This document shows, piece by piece, positions 44,453 to 53,082 of a stretch of 64,000 nt of DNA (positions within the stretch are counted from its first letter, which is position 1; each line of letters opens with the position of its first letter). Below the pieces are notes generated by a model, which was not told the origin of the DNA, searched no databases, and was given only the letters and a program-made list of their open reading frames with translations. Position numbers and translations under genes: made by a program. This stretch comes from Pyxidicoccus caerfyrddinensis (GTDB lineage: Bacteria; Myxococcota; Myxococcia; Myxococcales; Myxococcaceae): NCBI RefSeq assembly GCF_010894405.1, contig NZ_JAAIYA010000017.1, forward strand, positions 186,001-250,000, in the 5' to 3' direction.

Positions 44453-47221
44453 ATGGAGACGGTCTTGGCGGAGGGCGCGAGGGGCTTGAGGGTGGAGGTG
44501 GAGGTCGACGCGGCGGCGGCGGCGGCGGCGATGGCGTCACGGGTGGATTCCGAGCCCACACGAACGTTGACCCCGTTCCACGAACGGCTGCTGGCGGAAG
44601 AGCTGCTGGCGAAGAGTGGAGACACGCAGCAGCGGTTGGCCGGCGCGCTCGCGGAAGCGAAGGTGGACCTCAACCCGCACCAGGTCGAGGGCGCCATGTT
44701 CGCGCTCGACTCGCTGTCGCGCGGCGGCTGCATGCTGGGCGACGAGGTGGGACTGGGGAAGACGATTGAGGCGGGCCTCGTCATCGCCCAGCTGATGGCG
44801 GAGGGGAAGAACCGCATCCTCATCCTCTCCCCGGCCACGCTGCGCGCGCAGTGGAACAGCGAGCTGCGGGAGAAGTTCGACCTGGACAGCGTGCTGGTGG
44901 ACGGCCGCACCGTGCGGGCCACCGGCAACTGCTTCGACCAGCCCTTCCCCGTCATCTGCTCCCACCCCTTCGCGGCCAACAAGGGCGCCCTGGTGGCGGA
45001 GATTCCGTGGGACGTGGTCGTCATCGACGAGGCCCACCGCCTGCGCAACGCGCACCGCGCCAACAACAAGATGGGCCAGGCGCTCAAGGCCGCGCTGGCC
45101 GGGCGCCCCAAGCTGCTGCTCACCGCCACCCCGCTCCAGAACGACATCATGGAGCTGTTCGGGCTGATGTCCCTGCTGGACGAGCAGATCCTCGGCCCCG
45201 AGCACGCCTTCCGCAGCCGCTACCGCGTGGACGAGGGCGGCGGCATGTCCGAGTCCGCCGTCGCCGAATTGAAGGAACGGCTGGCCCCCGTGGTGCAGCG
45301 CACCCTGCGCCGGCAGGTGCGCGAGTACGTCCGCTACACCAACCGCCGCTCCATCGTGGAGGACTTCACCCCCTCCCCCGAGGAGCACGACCTCTACGAG
45401 AAGGTCAGCGAGTACCTCCAGCGCTCGGAGGCCGCGGCGATTGAACCCGGCAAGAAGACGCTGCTGACGCTCTGCTACCGCAAGCTGCTGGCGTCCTCGA
45501 CGTACGCGATTGCACCCACCCTGCGCCGGCTGTCGGAGAACCTCGAGAAGCGCCTCCAGGCGGCGAAGCTGGGCCAGCAGGCGCTGGCGATGTTCGAACC
45601 CGAGGAGGCCAAGCAGTTCGTCGAGGAGGGCGAGGAGTGGTCCGACGACCCGGCCAAGGCGCCCAACGTGCGCGTCCTGGAGCAGGAGGTCTGGGAGCTG
45701 CGGCAATACGCGGACCTGGCGGACTCCATCAAGGTCAACGCCAAGGGCGCGGCGCTCGTACGCGGCCTGGACCGCACCTTCGGGGTGATGCGCGCGCACA
45801 GCTGGCCGGAGAAGGCGCTCATCTTCACCGAGTCCAAGCGCACGCAGCAGTACCTCTTCAACCTCCTCTCGGAGAGCGGCTACAAGGGCAAGATCTCCCT
45901 TCTGGCGGGTGACCTGGCCAGCACGCCGGAAGAGCGCCGCGCGCTGGTGGACGACTTCCGCAACAAGTCGCAGATCCTCATCTGCACCGAGGCCGGCGCC
46001 GAGGGACTCAACCTCCAGTTCTGCAACCTGGTCGTCAATTACGATCTGCCGTGGAACCCGCAGCGCGTGGAGCAGCGCATCGGCCGGTGCCACCGGTACG
46101 GCCAGCAGCGGGACGTGCTGGTCATCAACTTCCTCAACCGGATGAACGCGGCGGACGCGCGCCTGTTCGAGCTCCTGGAGAAGAAGCTCAACCTCTTCGA
46201 CGGTGTCTTCGGCGCGTCGGACGAAATCCTCGGCGCGCTGGAGAGCGGCGTCGACTTCGAGCGGCGCATCCTCGACATCTACCAGTCCTGCCGGAAGCCG
46301 GAGGAGATCAACGTCGCCTTCGACAAGCTGCGCGAGGAGATGGAGGGCCGCATCAGCAAGCGCATGACGGAGATGCGCTCGGTGGTGCTGGAGCGCTTCG
46401 ACGGCGACGTGCGGCGGCGGCTGCGCGGGCAGCAGGACCAGACGAAGGAAGCCCTCGCCAAGCGGCAGCAGGAGGCGCGCGCGCTCACCAGCTCCGTGCT
46501 GGGCAGCCGCACCTCGGGGCGGCTGGAGATTGCCAAGGCCGCGTACGCGGTGAAGGGGCGCACGCAGGACGCGGTGGCCTACCTGCAGTTGGACGCGTCC
46601 GGACTGCCGTCGCGGCTGGCGCGACTGGCCGGCTGCGAGGGCTGGTGGTTCGCCTACAAGTTCGAGACGACGGGCATCAAGCCGGAGGAGAAGCTGGTCC
46701 ACCTGGTGCTCGTGCGCGAGCGGGACGGTGCCTTCCGGGCGCTGCCGCTGCAGGACGGCGCGCACTTCGTGAAGCTGGCGGCGAAGGAGGAGAAGCGGCG
46801 CCAGCCCGCCCCGGTGTCCGTGCAGCTCATGCAGGAGCAGTCGCTGGTGGCGGCCAAGGAGGAAATCGTCCGGGCCGCCGAGCGCCGCAACGCCCTGGAG
46901 CTGGACAAGGCCAAGGAGCGCGCGGACCGGTACGTCGAGGACTGCCTCATGGAGTCGCGCGAGGCCGTGGAGGCCGCGCGGCAGACCTGGATCGACGCGC
47001 GCAAGGCCGTGTCGACCGCCGAGGACGTGGCGGACAAGGCGAAGGCGCGGGCCCACTCGGACCGGATGGAGCGCGAGTACCGGCGCAAGCTGTCCTCCCT
47101 CCGCAACGAGGAGGAGAAGCGCTACGCCGCCAAGGACCGGCAGCTCGCGGACCTGGCGCAGAAGGCGAAGGTGACGGAGAAGCGCTCCCTCATCGCCTCC
47201 GCCTACTTCTGGCTGTCCTGA
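44453..47221 (+). CDS. SNF2/RapA-like helicase-family ATPase
   Basis: 922 residues. Motif Ia/I is GDEVGLGKTIEAG, motif II VVVIDEAHRLRN, motif III LLTATPLQND, and the second lobe has ALIFTESKRT, GLNLQF and motif VI QRIGRCHRYGQ. This places it with RapA-type SNF2 translocases that recycle RNA polymerase or remodel nucleoprotein. The C-terminal 300 residues are a coiled-coil/basic region (KEEKRRQPAP, ERADRYVEDCLME) different from E. coli RapA. The start is ATG at 44453, or ATG at 44531 if the Ala-rich leader is not translated. No methylase or nuclease is adjacent, so there is no direct evidence for a restriction or DISARM-type role. Confidence 0.9.
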   Translation: METVLAEGARGLRVEVEVDAAAAAAAMASRVDSEPTRTLTPFHERLLAEELLAKSGDTQQRLAGALAEAKVDLNPHQVEGAMFALDSLSRGGCMLGDEVGLGKTIEAGLVIAQLMAEGKNRILILSPATLRAQWNSELREKFDLDSVLVDGRTVRATGNCFDQPFPVICSHPFAANKGALVAEIPWDVVVIDEAHRLRNAHRANNKMGQALKAALAGRPKLLLTATPLQNDIMELFGLMSLLDEQILGPEHAFRSRYRVDEGGGMSESAVAELKERLAPVVQRTLRRQVREYVRYTNRRSIVEDFTPSPEEHDLYEKVSEYLQRSEAAAIEPGKKTLLTLCYRKLLASSTYAIAPTLRRLSENLEKRLQAAKLGQQALAMFEPEEAKQFVEEGEEWSDDPAKAPNVRVLEQEVWELRQYADLADSIKVNAKGAALVRGLDRTFGVMRAHSWPEKALIFTESKRTQQYLFNLLSESGYKGKISLLAGDLASTPEERRALVDDFRNKSQILICTEAGAEGLNLQFCNLVVNYDLPWNPQRVEQRIGRCHRYGQQRDVLVINFLNRMNAADARLFELLEKKLNLFDGVFGASDEILGALESGVDFERRILDIYQSCRKPEEINVAFDKLREEMEGRISKRMTEMRSVVLERFDGDVRRRLRGQQDQTKEALAKRQQEARALTSSVLGSRTSGRLEIAKAAYAVKGRTQDAVAYLQLDASGLPSRLARLAGCEGWWFAYKFETTGIKPEEKLVHLVLVRERDGAFRALPLQDGAHFVKLAAKEEKRRQPAPVSVQLMQEQSLVAAKEEIVRAAERRNALELDKAKERADRYVEDCLMESREAVEAARQTWIDARKAVSTAEDVADKAKARAHSDRMEREYRRKLSSLRNEEEKRYAAKDRQLADLAQKAKVTEKRSLIASAYFWLS

Positions 47222-47395
47222 GGGCCGCCGAAGTCCGGGCGGAACGCACCCGCGTCCTCCCGGAACGGGCCTTGCGTCCCCCCGGAACGCGCCCGGCGTC
47301 CCCAGCTCACGCGGGAGGTGGCCGCACGGGCGTGATTCTCTGGACTTACCAGGGTATGGGCTCCTGGCTCAGGGGTTGCTATTACCTCATGACGC

Positions 47396-47932
47396 ATGCC
47401 CCCCGCGCCCGCCTCTACTGGTTCTGCACCTCGGAAGTCCTGGCTCCTGCGCGGGTTGAGCGCGGAGTACCTCCTCGTCCGGGGCGATGACGTCACCCCC
47501 CAGGACGACGCCGCGCGGGTGCCGGAGACGGTGGCCCTCTGGCACCTCGAGTGGTGGCTGGCCAATGCCCCCGGCAGCGCGTGGACGCTGTTCGAGGCCC
47601 TCGGTGGCCCGGAGCCGCTGGGACTCTCGCGGCTGGGACGCTCGGCGGAGGCGCAGCGGCTGCGCCGGCGGCTGGAGCGCGCCCTCGTGCTGAGAGAGTT
47701 GGTGGTGCTCGCCTACGAGCGCCCGCGCCATGCGCCCCTGTCCTTCCCGGAGCCCGTCGCGGAGGTGGAGCCGGAGCCGCCCATGGCGGAAGCGCCGCCT
47801 CCCGCGCCCGCGCCCGCCCCCATCGACACGGCGGCGCAGGTCCACGCGCTCGTGCAGGCCTCGAAGGACGGCATGCCCTTCTGTGAGGAGTGCGCCAAGG
47901 CCGCGGCGGCCCAGAAGAAGAAGGCGGCATGA
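47396..47932 (+). CDS. Small protein with PFCEEC C-terminal motif, start of T6SS-like cargo module
   Basis: 178 residues. The N-terminal half is helical and Leu/Trp-rich (VALWHLEWWLANA); residues 110-150 are Pro/Ala-rich. The C-terminus reads ALVQASKDGMPFCEECAKAA. Similar ALxxAAxxGxPFCExC tails recur, to my knowledge, at the ends of type VI secretion toxins and tips; this is recalled rather than checked. The gene overlaps the DUF4123 gene by four bases (ATGA), which supports joint function. The ribosome site is weak. Function itself is unknown. Confidence 0.7.
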   Translation: MPPAPASTGSAPRKSWLLRGLSAEYLLVRGDDVTPQDDAARVPETVALWHLEWWLANAPGSAWTLFEALGGPEPLGLSRLGRSAEAQRLRRRLERALVLRELVVLAYERPRHAPLSFPEPVAEVEPEPPMAEAPPPAPAPAPIDTAAQVHALVQASKDGMPFCEECAKAAAAQKKKAA

Positions 47933-48489
47933 CGGCGGCCACCGCCACCGCGCTGGACGTGGACCGCGTCCTCGACCTGCTGTGGCGTCCCCCCGCCTTC
48001 GGCGAGCCGCCCTGCGAGGTCTACGCCGTCCTCGACGGCGCCCGCTCCCCCGCCGTCACCCGCACGCTGATGCAGTGGGCGCGCGGCTGCGTGTGCCTCT
48101 ACGAGGGGCCGGTGCCGCGCGAATTGCTGGCGGTGGCGCCGTACCTGGTCCAACTGCGCCGCGACGCGGAGTCCACCCGCGAGCTGCTCACGAAGGCGTG
48201 GGGCCAGTCCTGGGGCATCTTCGTCGCCACGCCCGCGAGCCTGGGTGACTTGCGCCGCCACTTCCGCAAGTTCCTCCAGGTGGAGGACGAGCAGGGCCGC
48301 CGCCTCTACTTCCGCTACTACGACCCGCGCGTGCTCCGCGCGTACCTGCCCACGTGCAACCGCCGCGAGCTGCACACGCTCTTCGGCCCCGTGGAGCGCT
48401 ACCTCGCCGAGAGCCCCGACGGCAGCGCCCTGGTGGAGTACGCCCTGGGGCCGGAGGGCCTGGACGAGCGGCCCCTGTCCGTGAGCTGA
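47929..48489 (+). CDS. DUF4123 family T6SS effector adaptor
   Basis: 186 residues from ATG at 47929. It fits DUF4123: EVYAVLDGARSPAVTRTL near the start, APYLVQLRRDAESTRELL, WGQSWGIFVATPASLGDLRRHFRKFL, then RFYDPRVLRAYLP-type (here RYYDPRVLRAYLPTCNRRELHTLFGPV). DUF4123 proteins (Tap/TEC) load toxic effectors onto VgrG for type VI secretion and are almost always encoded immediately before their cargo. Here the cargo candidates are the next two genes. No VgrG or PAAR gene is in the window. The assignment to the family is firm by pattern. Confidence 0.88.
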   Translation: MTAATATALDVDRVLDLLWRPPAFGEPPCEVYAVLDGARSPAVTRTLMQWARGCVCLYEGPVPRELLAVAPYLVQLRRDAESTRELLTKAWGQSWGIFVATPASLGDLRRHFRKFLQVEDEQGRRLYFRYYDPRVLRAYLPTCNRRELHTLFGPVERYLAESPDGSALVEYALGPEGLDERPLSVS

Positions 48490-48519
48490 ACCCCACCGCC
48501 ACCGCAAGGAGGCCGCCCC

Positions 48520-50142
48520 ATGCCCAAGTACAGCCGGCGCGTGCTTCGCGCGCTGCTGGAGTTGTTGAAGAGCGAGGTCCAGCAGAAGCGGGTCCCCCTC
48601 GGCAGCCACGTGGGCCACGCCCATGATGACGTGCTGCGGCTGCTGAACCTGGGTACCCTCGAGCTCGTCGACCCATCGCTCCAGGCGCCGGAAGTGGCCA
48701 CCCTGCTGCGCAGGCGCGACATCTCCAAGAAGTTCGGCGCTCCGCCCAGCGGGAAGCACCACCTGGTGCAGCTGAAGACGAAGGGGCGCACGCCGTTGCG
48801 CCTGCGGCGGATGTACCGCGAGCCGGATGACGGCGCGCACGCCCTTCCGCCCGTCGAGGTCCAGGTCAAGCTCGTCTCCAAGAGCCGCAAGGGCCTCAGT
48901 CAGTTCCGCACGTCGCTGCATGACCCGCTGAAGTCCATCACCGTCGACGGCAAGGAGCGCACGCGCGGCTGGAGGGTGAAGTCGCGCTTCATGTTGAGGG
49001 GCGAGGAGGTGCAGTACCGCGTCACCATCTACGTGCCCCCGGACATCCTGCTCCCGCAGCTCCAGTCGATGGCCTGGGAGGAGAACATGGACCTCACGTT
49101 CTCCTCCCCCCGCTACGTGCTCTGCTCGCACGACGAGCACACCACGCAGGGGGACGTGGGCTTCCGCGCCGGCACCAACTTCGCCGTCGACGTGCGCTTC
49201 GGACCCCACCTGTGGGCCGGCGTGTCTCCTCCGTTCACCCAGGTGCTGGTGGGGCAGTTCGTCCCGCGCGATGACGGGCACCCGGACGTCCAGCTGGCGT
49301 CCTACCCCTTCACCCTCGCGATGGCGGACTCGCGCGTGGTGAACGCTTCGCTGCGCATCTACAGCCGGCCCCGGGCCGCGTCGGCCGGCAGGGACTACTT
49401 CGCGGAGCTGCGCGGCCTGCTGCAGGTGGGCGACCTGCTGCTGCCGGTGTGGACGGACCTGCCCGAGGACGAAGGGGTGCTCTGCTGGAAGAGCCTGCTC
49501 CGCGAGCCCATGGAGCTGCCGCTGGCGGCGCTGGACCCGCTCATGGGGGGCGGCGCCTGGCGCACCCGCGTGCGGCACCTGAAGACGCTGCTCGACGCGG
49601 TCGGCGGGCGGACCTGGCTCGTCGAGGCGGGGCTGGGCGTGGACCTCCTCAACGGGGCGCGCACGGATGCCCACGCCATCTTCGCGGTGCCCGACTTCAA
49701 CTTCCTTGGCGGGGCCCTGGTCTTCCGGGACGTCCAGCTGGAGTGGGAGTGGCGCCACCAGTCCGACGAGGGCCAGTTCCAGATTCGCGCGCGGCTCGAG
49801 TTCTGCGGCCTGACGTTCAACGCGCACCTGTTCCCGCCGGAGCTCACCGTGTTCGCCAGCCTCGCCGGCCAGGACATCTCCCTGGACCATGCGATGCAGG
49901 CGGACGCCGAGAGCCACCCGCCCGAACGCCGCCCCTGGCTGCCGCCCATGGTGCCCATGGTGCGTGTGGCCGAGGCCGCCCGTGAGCGGCTGGTGCCGCT
50001 GGGCGACCTCCCGCGCATCCCGCTGGAGGCGTACGACGAAGTGCACCTGTACTACTGCTGGCGGACGAACCGGCTGCGGCTGCGGTCCACCGCGGTGCTG
50101 GAAGACGACACGCTCGTGGAAGCCAACTGGACCGTGAGGTGA
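48520..50142 (+). CDS. Unknown 540-residue protein between adaptor and nuclease
   Basis: 540 residues with an excellent ribosome site (AAGGAGG seven bases before the ATG). The N-terminal 40 residues are helical (ALLELLKSEVQQKRVPLG), then the chain looks beta-rich with Trp/Tyr-containing strands. No signal peptide, no transmembrane segments and no catalytic signature I recognise. Being sandwiched between a DUF4123 adaptor and the nuclease, it could be a structural tip protein, a second effector or a chaperone. It starts 31 bases after the adaptor and ends three bases before the nuclease ATG. Confidence 0.8.
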   Translation: MPKYSRRVLRALLELLKSEVQQKRVPLGSHVGHAHDDVLRLLNLGTLELVDPSLQAPEVATLLRRRDISKKFGAPPSGKHHLVQLKTKGRTPLRLRRMYREPDDGAHALPPVEVQVKLVSKSRKGLSQFRTSLHDPLKSITVDGKERTRGWRVKSRFMLRGEEVQYRVTIYVPPDILLPQLQSMAWEENMDLTFSSPRYVLCSHDEHTTQGDVGFRAGTNFAVDVRFGPHLWAGVSPPFTQVLVGQFVPRDDGHPDVQLASYPFTLAMADSRVVNASLRIYSRPRAASAGRDYFAELRGLLQVGDLLLPVWTDLPEDEGVLCWKSLLREPMELPLAALDPLMGGGAWRTRVRHLKTLLDAVGGRTWLVEAGLGVDLLNGARTDAHAIFAVPDFNFLGGALVFRDVQLEWEWRHQSDEGQFQIRARLEFCGLTFNAHLFPPELTVFASLAGQDISLDHAMQADAESHPPERRPWLPPMVPMVRVAEAARERLVPLGDLPRIPLEAYDEVHLYYCWRTNRLRLRSTAVLEDDTLVEANWTVR

Positions 50143-50145
50143 GCC

Positions 50146-52143
50146 ATGCCCGTCCGCATCCTCTCCTGGAACATGTACAACTTCCGCGCGGACCTCGTGC
50201 GGCGGGCCGCTGCGGTGAACCGCATCCTCAAGGTGGTCAACCCCGCCGCGGGCCCCAACTACGACATCCTCATCGTCATCGAGCCGGGCTGCGTCCAGAG
50301 CCTCAACCCGGGAGACCTCGCCGCGGGCGACGGGGTGCTGGGGGTCTTCAAGCTGCTCTCCAAGCTCCAGAACCGCCACCCGGGCTGGCGGGTGGCGCCG
50401 CCGCTCGCGCTCTGCAACGGCGCCAAGGCGGAGACGCTCGCCATCTTCTACAACTCGAACACCGTCTCCTTCGAGGGGCCGGAGCGGCGCGTGGGGCTCA
50501 CCCAGCCCTGGAACTCCGCCACCGCGGATGACGGGCGCGTCTACTGGTACGACGGCACCGGCACCACCCTGCGCCGCGCCGGGCTCGCCGGCAACGCGGT
50601 GGCAACGCAGGGCACGGGCGCCAACGCGACGGCCCTCACCCTGGACGCGGCGGCGAACAGAATCTTCTGGGTGGACAGCACGGCCCACCAGCTCTGGAGC
50701 TCCAACCTGTTGGGCGGCGGCGCGGCCAACATGGGCCCGGCCAACGTCTACGCCTCACGCCTGCGCCTGGACACCGTCAACCAGCGCGTCTACTGGGTGG
50801 ACACCAACAGCAACCAGATCCGCCGCGTCGACTACAACGGGGCGAACCACACGGTGATAACCCCCACCCTGCCCATGGGCACCGCGCGGCTGCCCGTGGA
50901 CCTGGCGTTGGACATGGACTTCAACGTCCTCTACTGGTCCAACGCCGCAGGTGCCAACCGGCTTCAGTGGTGCGACCTGGACGGCAACGGCAACTCGAAC
51001 TTCCCGCCCGTGGGGCTCAACCGTCCCGACTGCCTCACCGTCGACTTCGCCCGGGCGCAGCTCTACTGGGTGGACACCGGCACCGACACCATCCAGTCAT
51101 CGGACCTCCAGGGCGCCAACGTCCGCAACCGCTTCAACCAGGGCGGCGTGCAGCCGCGGCAGCTCACGCTGCACATGGCGCGCAAGACGATGTACTTCGT
51201 CGACGCGGCCACCAACAACATCTGGCAGGCGGACATGGACGGCCAGAACGCGGCCGCCGCCGTCGCCGGTGACACGCCGGTGGACCTCACCATGGACCCG
51301 GCCCACAGCACCCTCTGGTGGGTGGACACGAACGGCAACCGGGTGCGCAGCCTCGTGCAGGGCGGCGCCCCGGTGAACGTGGTGGCGGCGGGAGCGCCCG
51401 GGCACCTCGCCGTCCACCCGGGCAGCGCCTGGGTGGGCCAGTGCACCTTCCAGACGGCCATGGGCGCGCAGATTCATTTTCCCCAGGGCTACCAGCGCCG
51501 GCCCTACCTGGCGCGCTTCCGGGATTTGACGGTGGCGGGCCCCAACAACACCTTCCTGCTGCTTGCGGCCCACTCCCCCGCGCCCAACTACCAGACGGCG
51601 AAGAAGGCCGCCCAGTCCGGCAAGGGCTCCGCCAACAACCTCGACGCGCAGCGGGGGACGGCGCGGCTGGCCACCATCCAGGAAGTCACCACCCTGCGGG
51701 CCGCCACCGAGCCCGCGCTCATCATCGGCGACTTCAACTGCTGCACCATGACGGGCGTCCAGCTCGCCCAGTGCTCCAACAACGGGCCGGGCCACGCCAA
51801 TGATCGGGCGGTGCTGACGGGCTTCGGCGGCGGATTCGCCAGCCACATCAACATCCGCACCAGCCTCAAGCAGCCGGGCGTCAATGCCACCTACGCCGCG
51901 CACACCTCGCACGCGTACGACCACATCCTCACGGTGGGCTTCACCACCGTGCACCACGCGCGGCTGAAGGACGTCATCGCGGAGAAGGCGGATCGGCGCC
52001 AGGCCGCGGCAGCGGGAGGCGCCGTGGTGGCCGGCGGTGGCGCGGCGCTCGCCCAGGCCAACTTCCAGACGTGCCATGACGCCTACTGGAAGACCACCGG
52101 CGTGAGCGACCATCTGCCCGTCGAGGTCCGCGTCACGATTTGA
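50146..52143 (+). CDS. EEP-fold (DNase I-like) nuclease split by a YWTD beta-propeller; candidate T6SS effector
   Basis: 665 residues, no signal peptide. The N-terminus has the EEP nuclease start ILSWNMYNF (residues 5-13) and the metal-binding Glu in DILIVIEPG (about 45). The fold then breaks: about 125-430 contain six or seven repeats like RVYWVDTNSNQIRRVDYNGAN and QLYWVDTGTDTIQSSDLQGAN, the YWTD (LDL-receptor class B) propeller pattern. The nuclease resumes near 445: FLLLAAHSP, then ALIIGDFNCC (catalytic Asp/Asn) and VSDHLPVEV (Asp-His) at the C-terminus. All catalytic boxes are present in order, so the propeller is an insertion, not a disruption. The DUF4123 adaptor two genes upstream suggests a secreted toxin. 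Confidence 0.87.
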   Translation: MPVRILSWNMYNFRADLVRRAAAVNRILKVVNPAAGPNYDILIVIEPGCVQSLNPGDLAAGDGVLGVFKLLSKLQNRHPGWRVAPPLALCNGAKAETLAIFYNSNTVSFEGPERRVGLTQPWNSATADDGRVYWYDGTGTTLRRAGLAGNAVATQGTGANATALTLDAAANRIFWVDSTAHQLWSSNLLGGGAANMGPANVYASRLRLDTVNQRVYWVDTNSNQIRRVDYNGANHTVITPTLPMGTARLPVDLALDMDFNVLYWSNAAGANRLQWCDLDGNGNSNFPPVGLNRPDCLTVDFARAQLYWVDTGTDTIQSSDLQGANVRNRFNQGGVQPRQLTLHMARKTMYFVDAATNNIWQADMDGQNAAAAVAGDTPVDLTMDPAHSTLWWVDTNGNRVRSLVQGGAPVNVVAAGAPGHLAVHPGSAWVGQCTFQTAMGAQIHFPQGYQRRPYLARFRDLTVAGPNNTFLLLAAHSPAPNYQTAKKAAQSGKGSANNLDAQRGTARLATIQEVTTLRAATEPALIIGDFNCCTMTGVQLAQCSNNGPGHANDRAVLTGFGGGFASHINIRTSLKQPGVNATYAAHTSHAYDHILTVGFTTVHHARLKDVIAEKADRRQAAAAGGAVVAGGGAALAQANFQTCHDAYWKTTGVSDHLPVEVRVTI

Positions 52144-52161
52144 GTGGCGCGGCGGGCCCTG

Positions 52162-52665
52162 TCACGAGCGCTCCGGTGCCTCCAATTCGGCCCGCAGCAG
52201 CGACTCGTCGGAGGAGGCCTCGGCGTCTTCGGACTTCTCCGGCGACGAGGACGCGCGGGGACGGATGCTCAGCGAGTACGCCGCGGCGCCACCGTCCTCC
52301 GCCCGGCGGACGGTGACCTCGACGTCCACGTCCTCGGCCTCCACGTCCGTGCCCTTGAGTTTCGCCCGGCCCTGGCCGTCCAGGGTGCCCTGGTGCTTCG
52401 AGCCATCTGGCAGCGAGGCCTCGAAAGACGCGCCGGGGACGGGGTCGCCGTCCTCGTCGAAGACGGTGATTTCCAGCCACGTCAGCGGGCACGTCGACAC
52501 CGGAGAATCCACCCGGGCCTCGGGAGGCAACTCCGCGGCCTCGGCGTCCAGCGCCTCGAAGCTCTCCACGGCGTCGTCCTGCAAGGCCGGCGGCTCCGGC
52601 ATCGGAAGCGGCTTCGGCGTCTGCGGGCTGCCCTTCTCCAGCGCCCACCCTTCAAACGGGTCCAT
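52162..52665 (-). CDS. T6SS-associated beta-sandwich protein (carboxypeptidase-regulatory-like)
   Basis: 167 residues. A disordered N-terminus precedes a compact domain: LTWLEITVFDEDGDPVPGAS, then EASLPDGSKHQGTLDGQGRAKLKG. That strand-turn pattern is what I recall at the ends of type VI secretion VgrG/effector proteins and related accessory proteins. The last 30 residues are Glu/Ser-rich. It is convergent with the nuclease (18 bases between stops) and its start overlaps the next gene by 14 bases. It may be an accessory or an immunity protein; this cannot be decided here. Confidence 0.7.
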   Translation of the reverse strand: MDPFEGWALEKGSPQTPKPLPMPEPPALQDDAVESFEALDAEAAELPPEARVDSPVSTCPLTWLEITVFDEDGDPVPGASFEASLPDGSKHQGTLDGQGRAKLKGTDVEAEDVDVEVTVRRAEDGGAAAYSLSIRPRASSSPEKSEDAEASSDESLLRAELEAPERS

Positions 52666-53047
52666 GCTTCACCTCCCCTGCGCGCAGCGTGGCGGCCAGC
52701 TCGGCCGAGACGCGCGCCATCCGCTCGTGCTCGTCGAGCCGTGGATGTCCCAGCAGCTCCGCGGCCCACGGGTAGCGTGCGTCGGATGCGAAGCCGTCGC
52801 CCAACGCGAACATCGCGTTGAGGTAGCGCAGCACAGCGGGCTTCGCGTGGATGTCATGCTCGGCCGCCAGCGCCAGGCCGTGGCGGATGCGTGCCTCGAG
52901 CCCCGTGTCTCCCAATGCCTCGCACGTAACGGGCCAGTGACGGCGCAGCCGTGTGGCCGCGTCCTCGATGAAGCTGTCGGCGGCGAGCCCTCCCAGGGCG
53001 CGCTGCTGCTCGGAGCGGATGACCCAGCGCATGGTGCCGGGAAGCAT
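52652..53047 (-). CDS. Small T6SS-locus helical protein of unknown function
   Basis: 131 residues from ATG at 53047 (ATG at 53032 is possible). It starts MRWVIRSEQQRALGGLA and continues as a helical domain with GLEARIRHGLALAAEHDIHAKPAVLRYLNAMFALGDGF and YPWAAELLGHP. The sequence resembles small proteins that I recall from type VI effector loci. It overlaps the beta-sandwich gene by 14 bases, so the two are an operon opposite the nuclease. Candidate immunity or accessory protein. Confidence 0.68.
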   Translation of the reverse strand: MLPGTMRWVIRSEQQRALGGLAADSFIEDAATRLRRHWPVTCEALGDTGLEARIRHGLALAAEHDIHAKPAVLRYLNAMFALGDGFASDARYPWAAELLGHPRLDEHERMARVSAELAATLRAGEVKHGPV

Positions 53048-53082
53048 GACACCCGTGTCGGGAAACCGACAGGGCGCCGACG

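Noticed and set aside
44537-47056. 839-codon minus-strand frame opposite the SNF2 gene
   Set aside because: Shadow of the helicase, whose motifs on the plus strand are complete.
44453-47221. DISARM or BREX-type defence role for the SNF2 helicase
   Set aside because: No methylase, nuclease or PglZ-like gene is adjacent; MoxR-DUF58 precedes it and a T6SS-like module follows.
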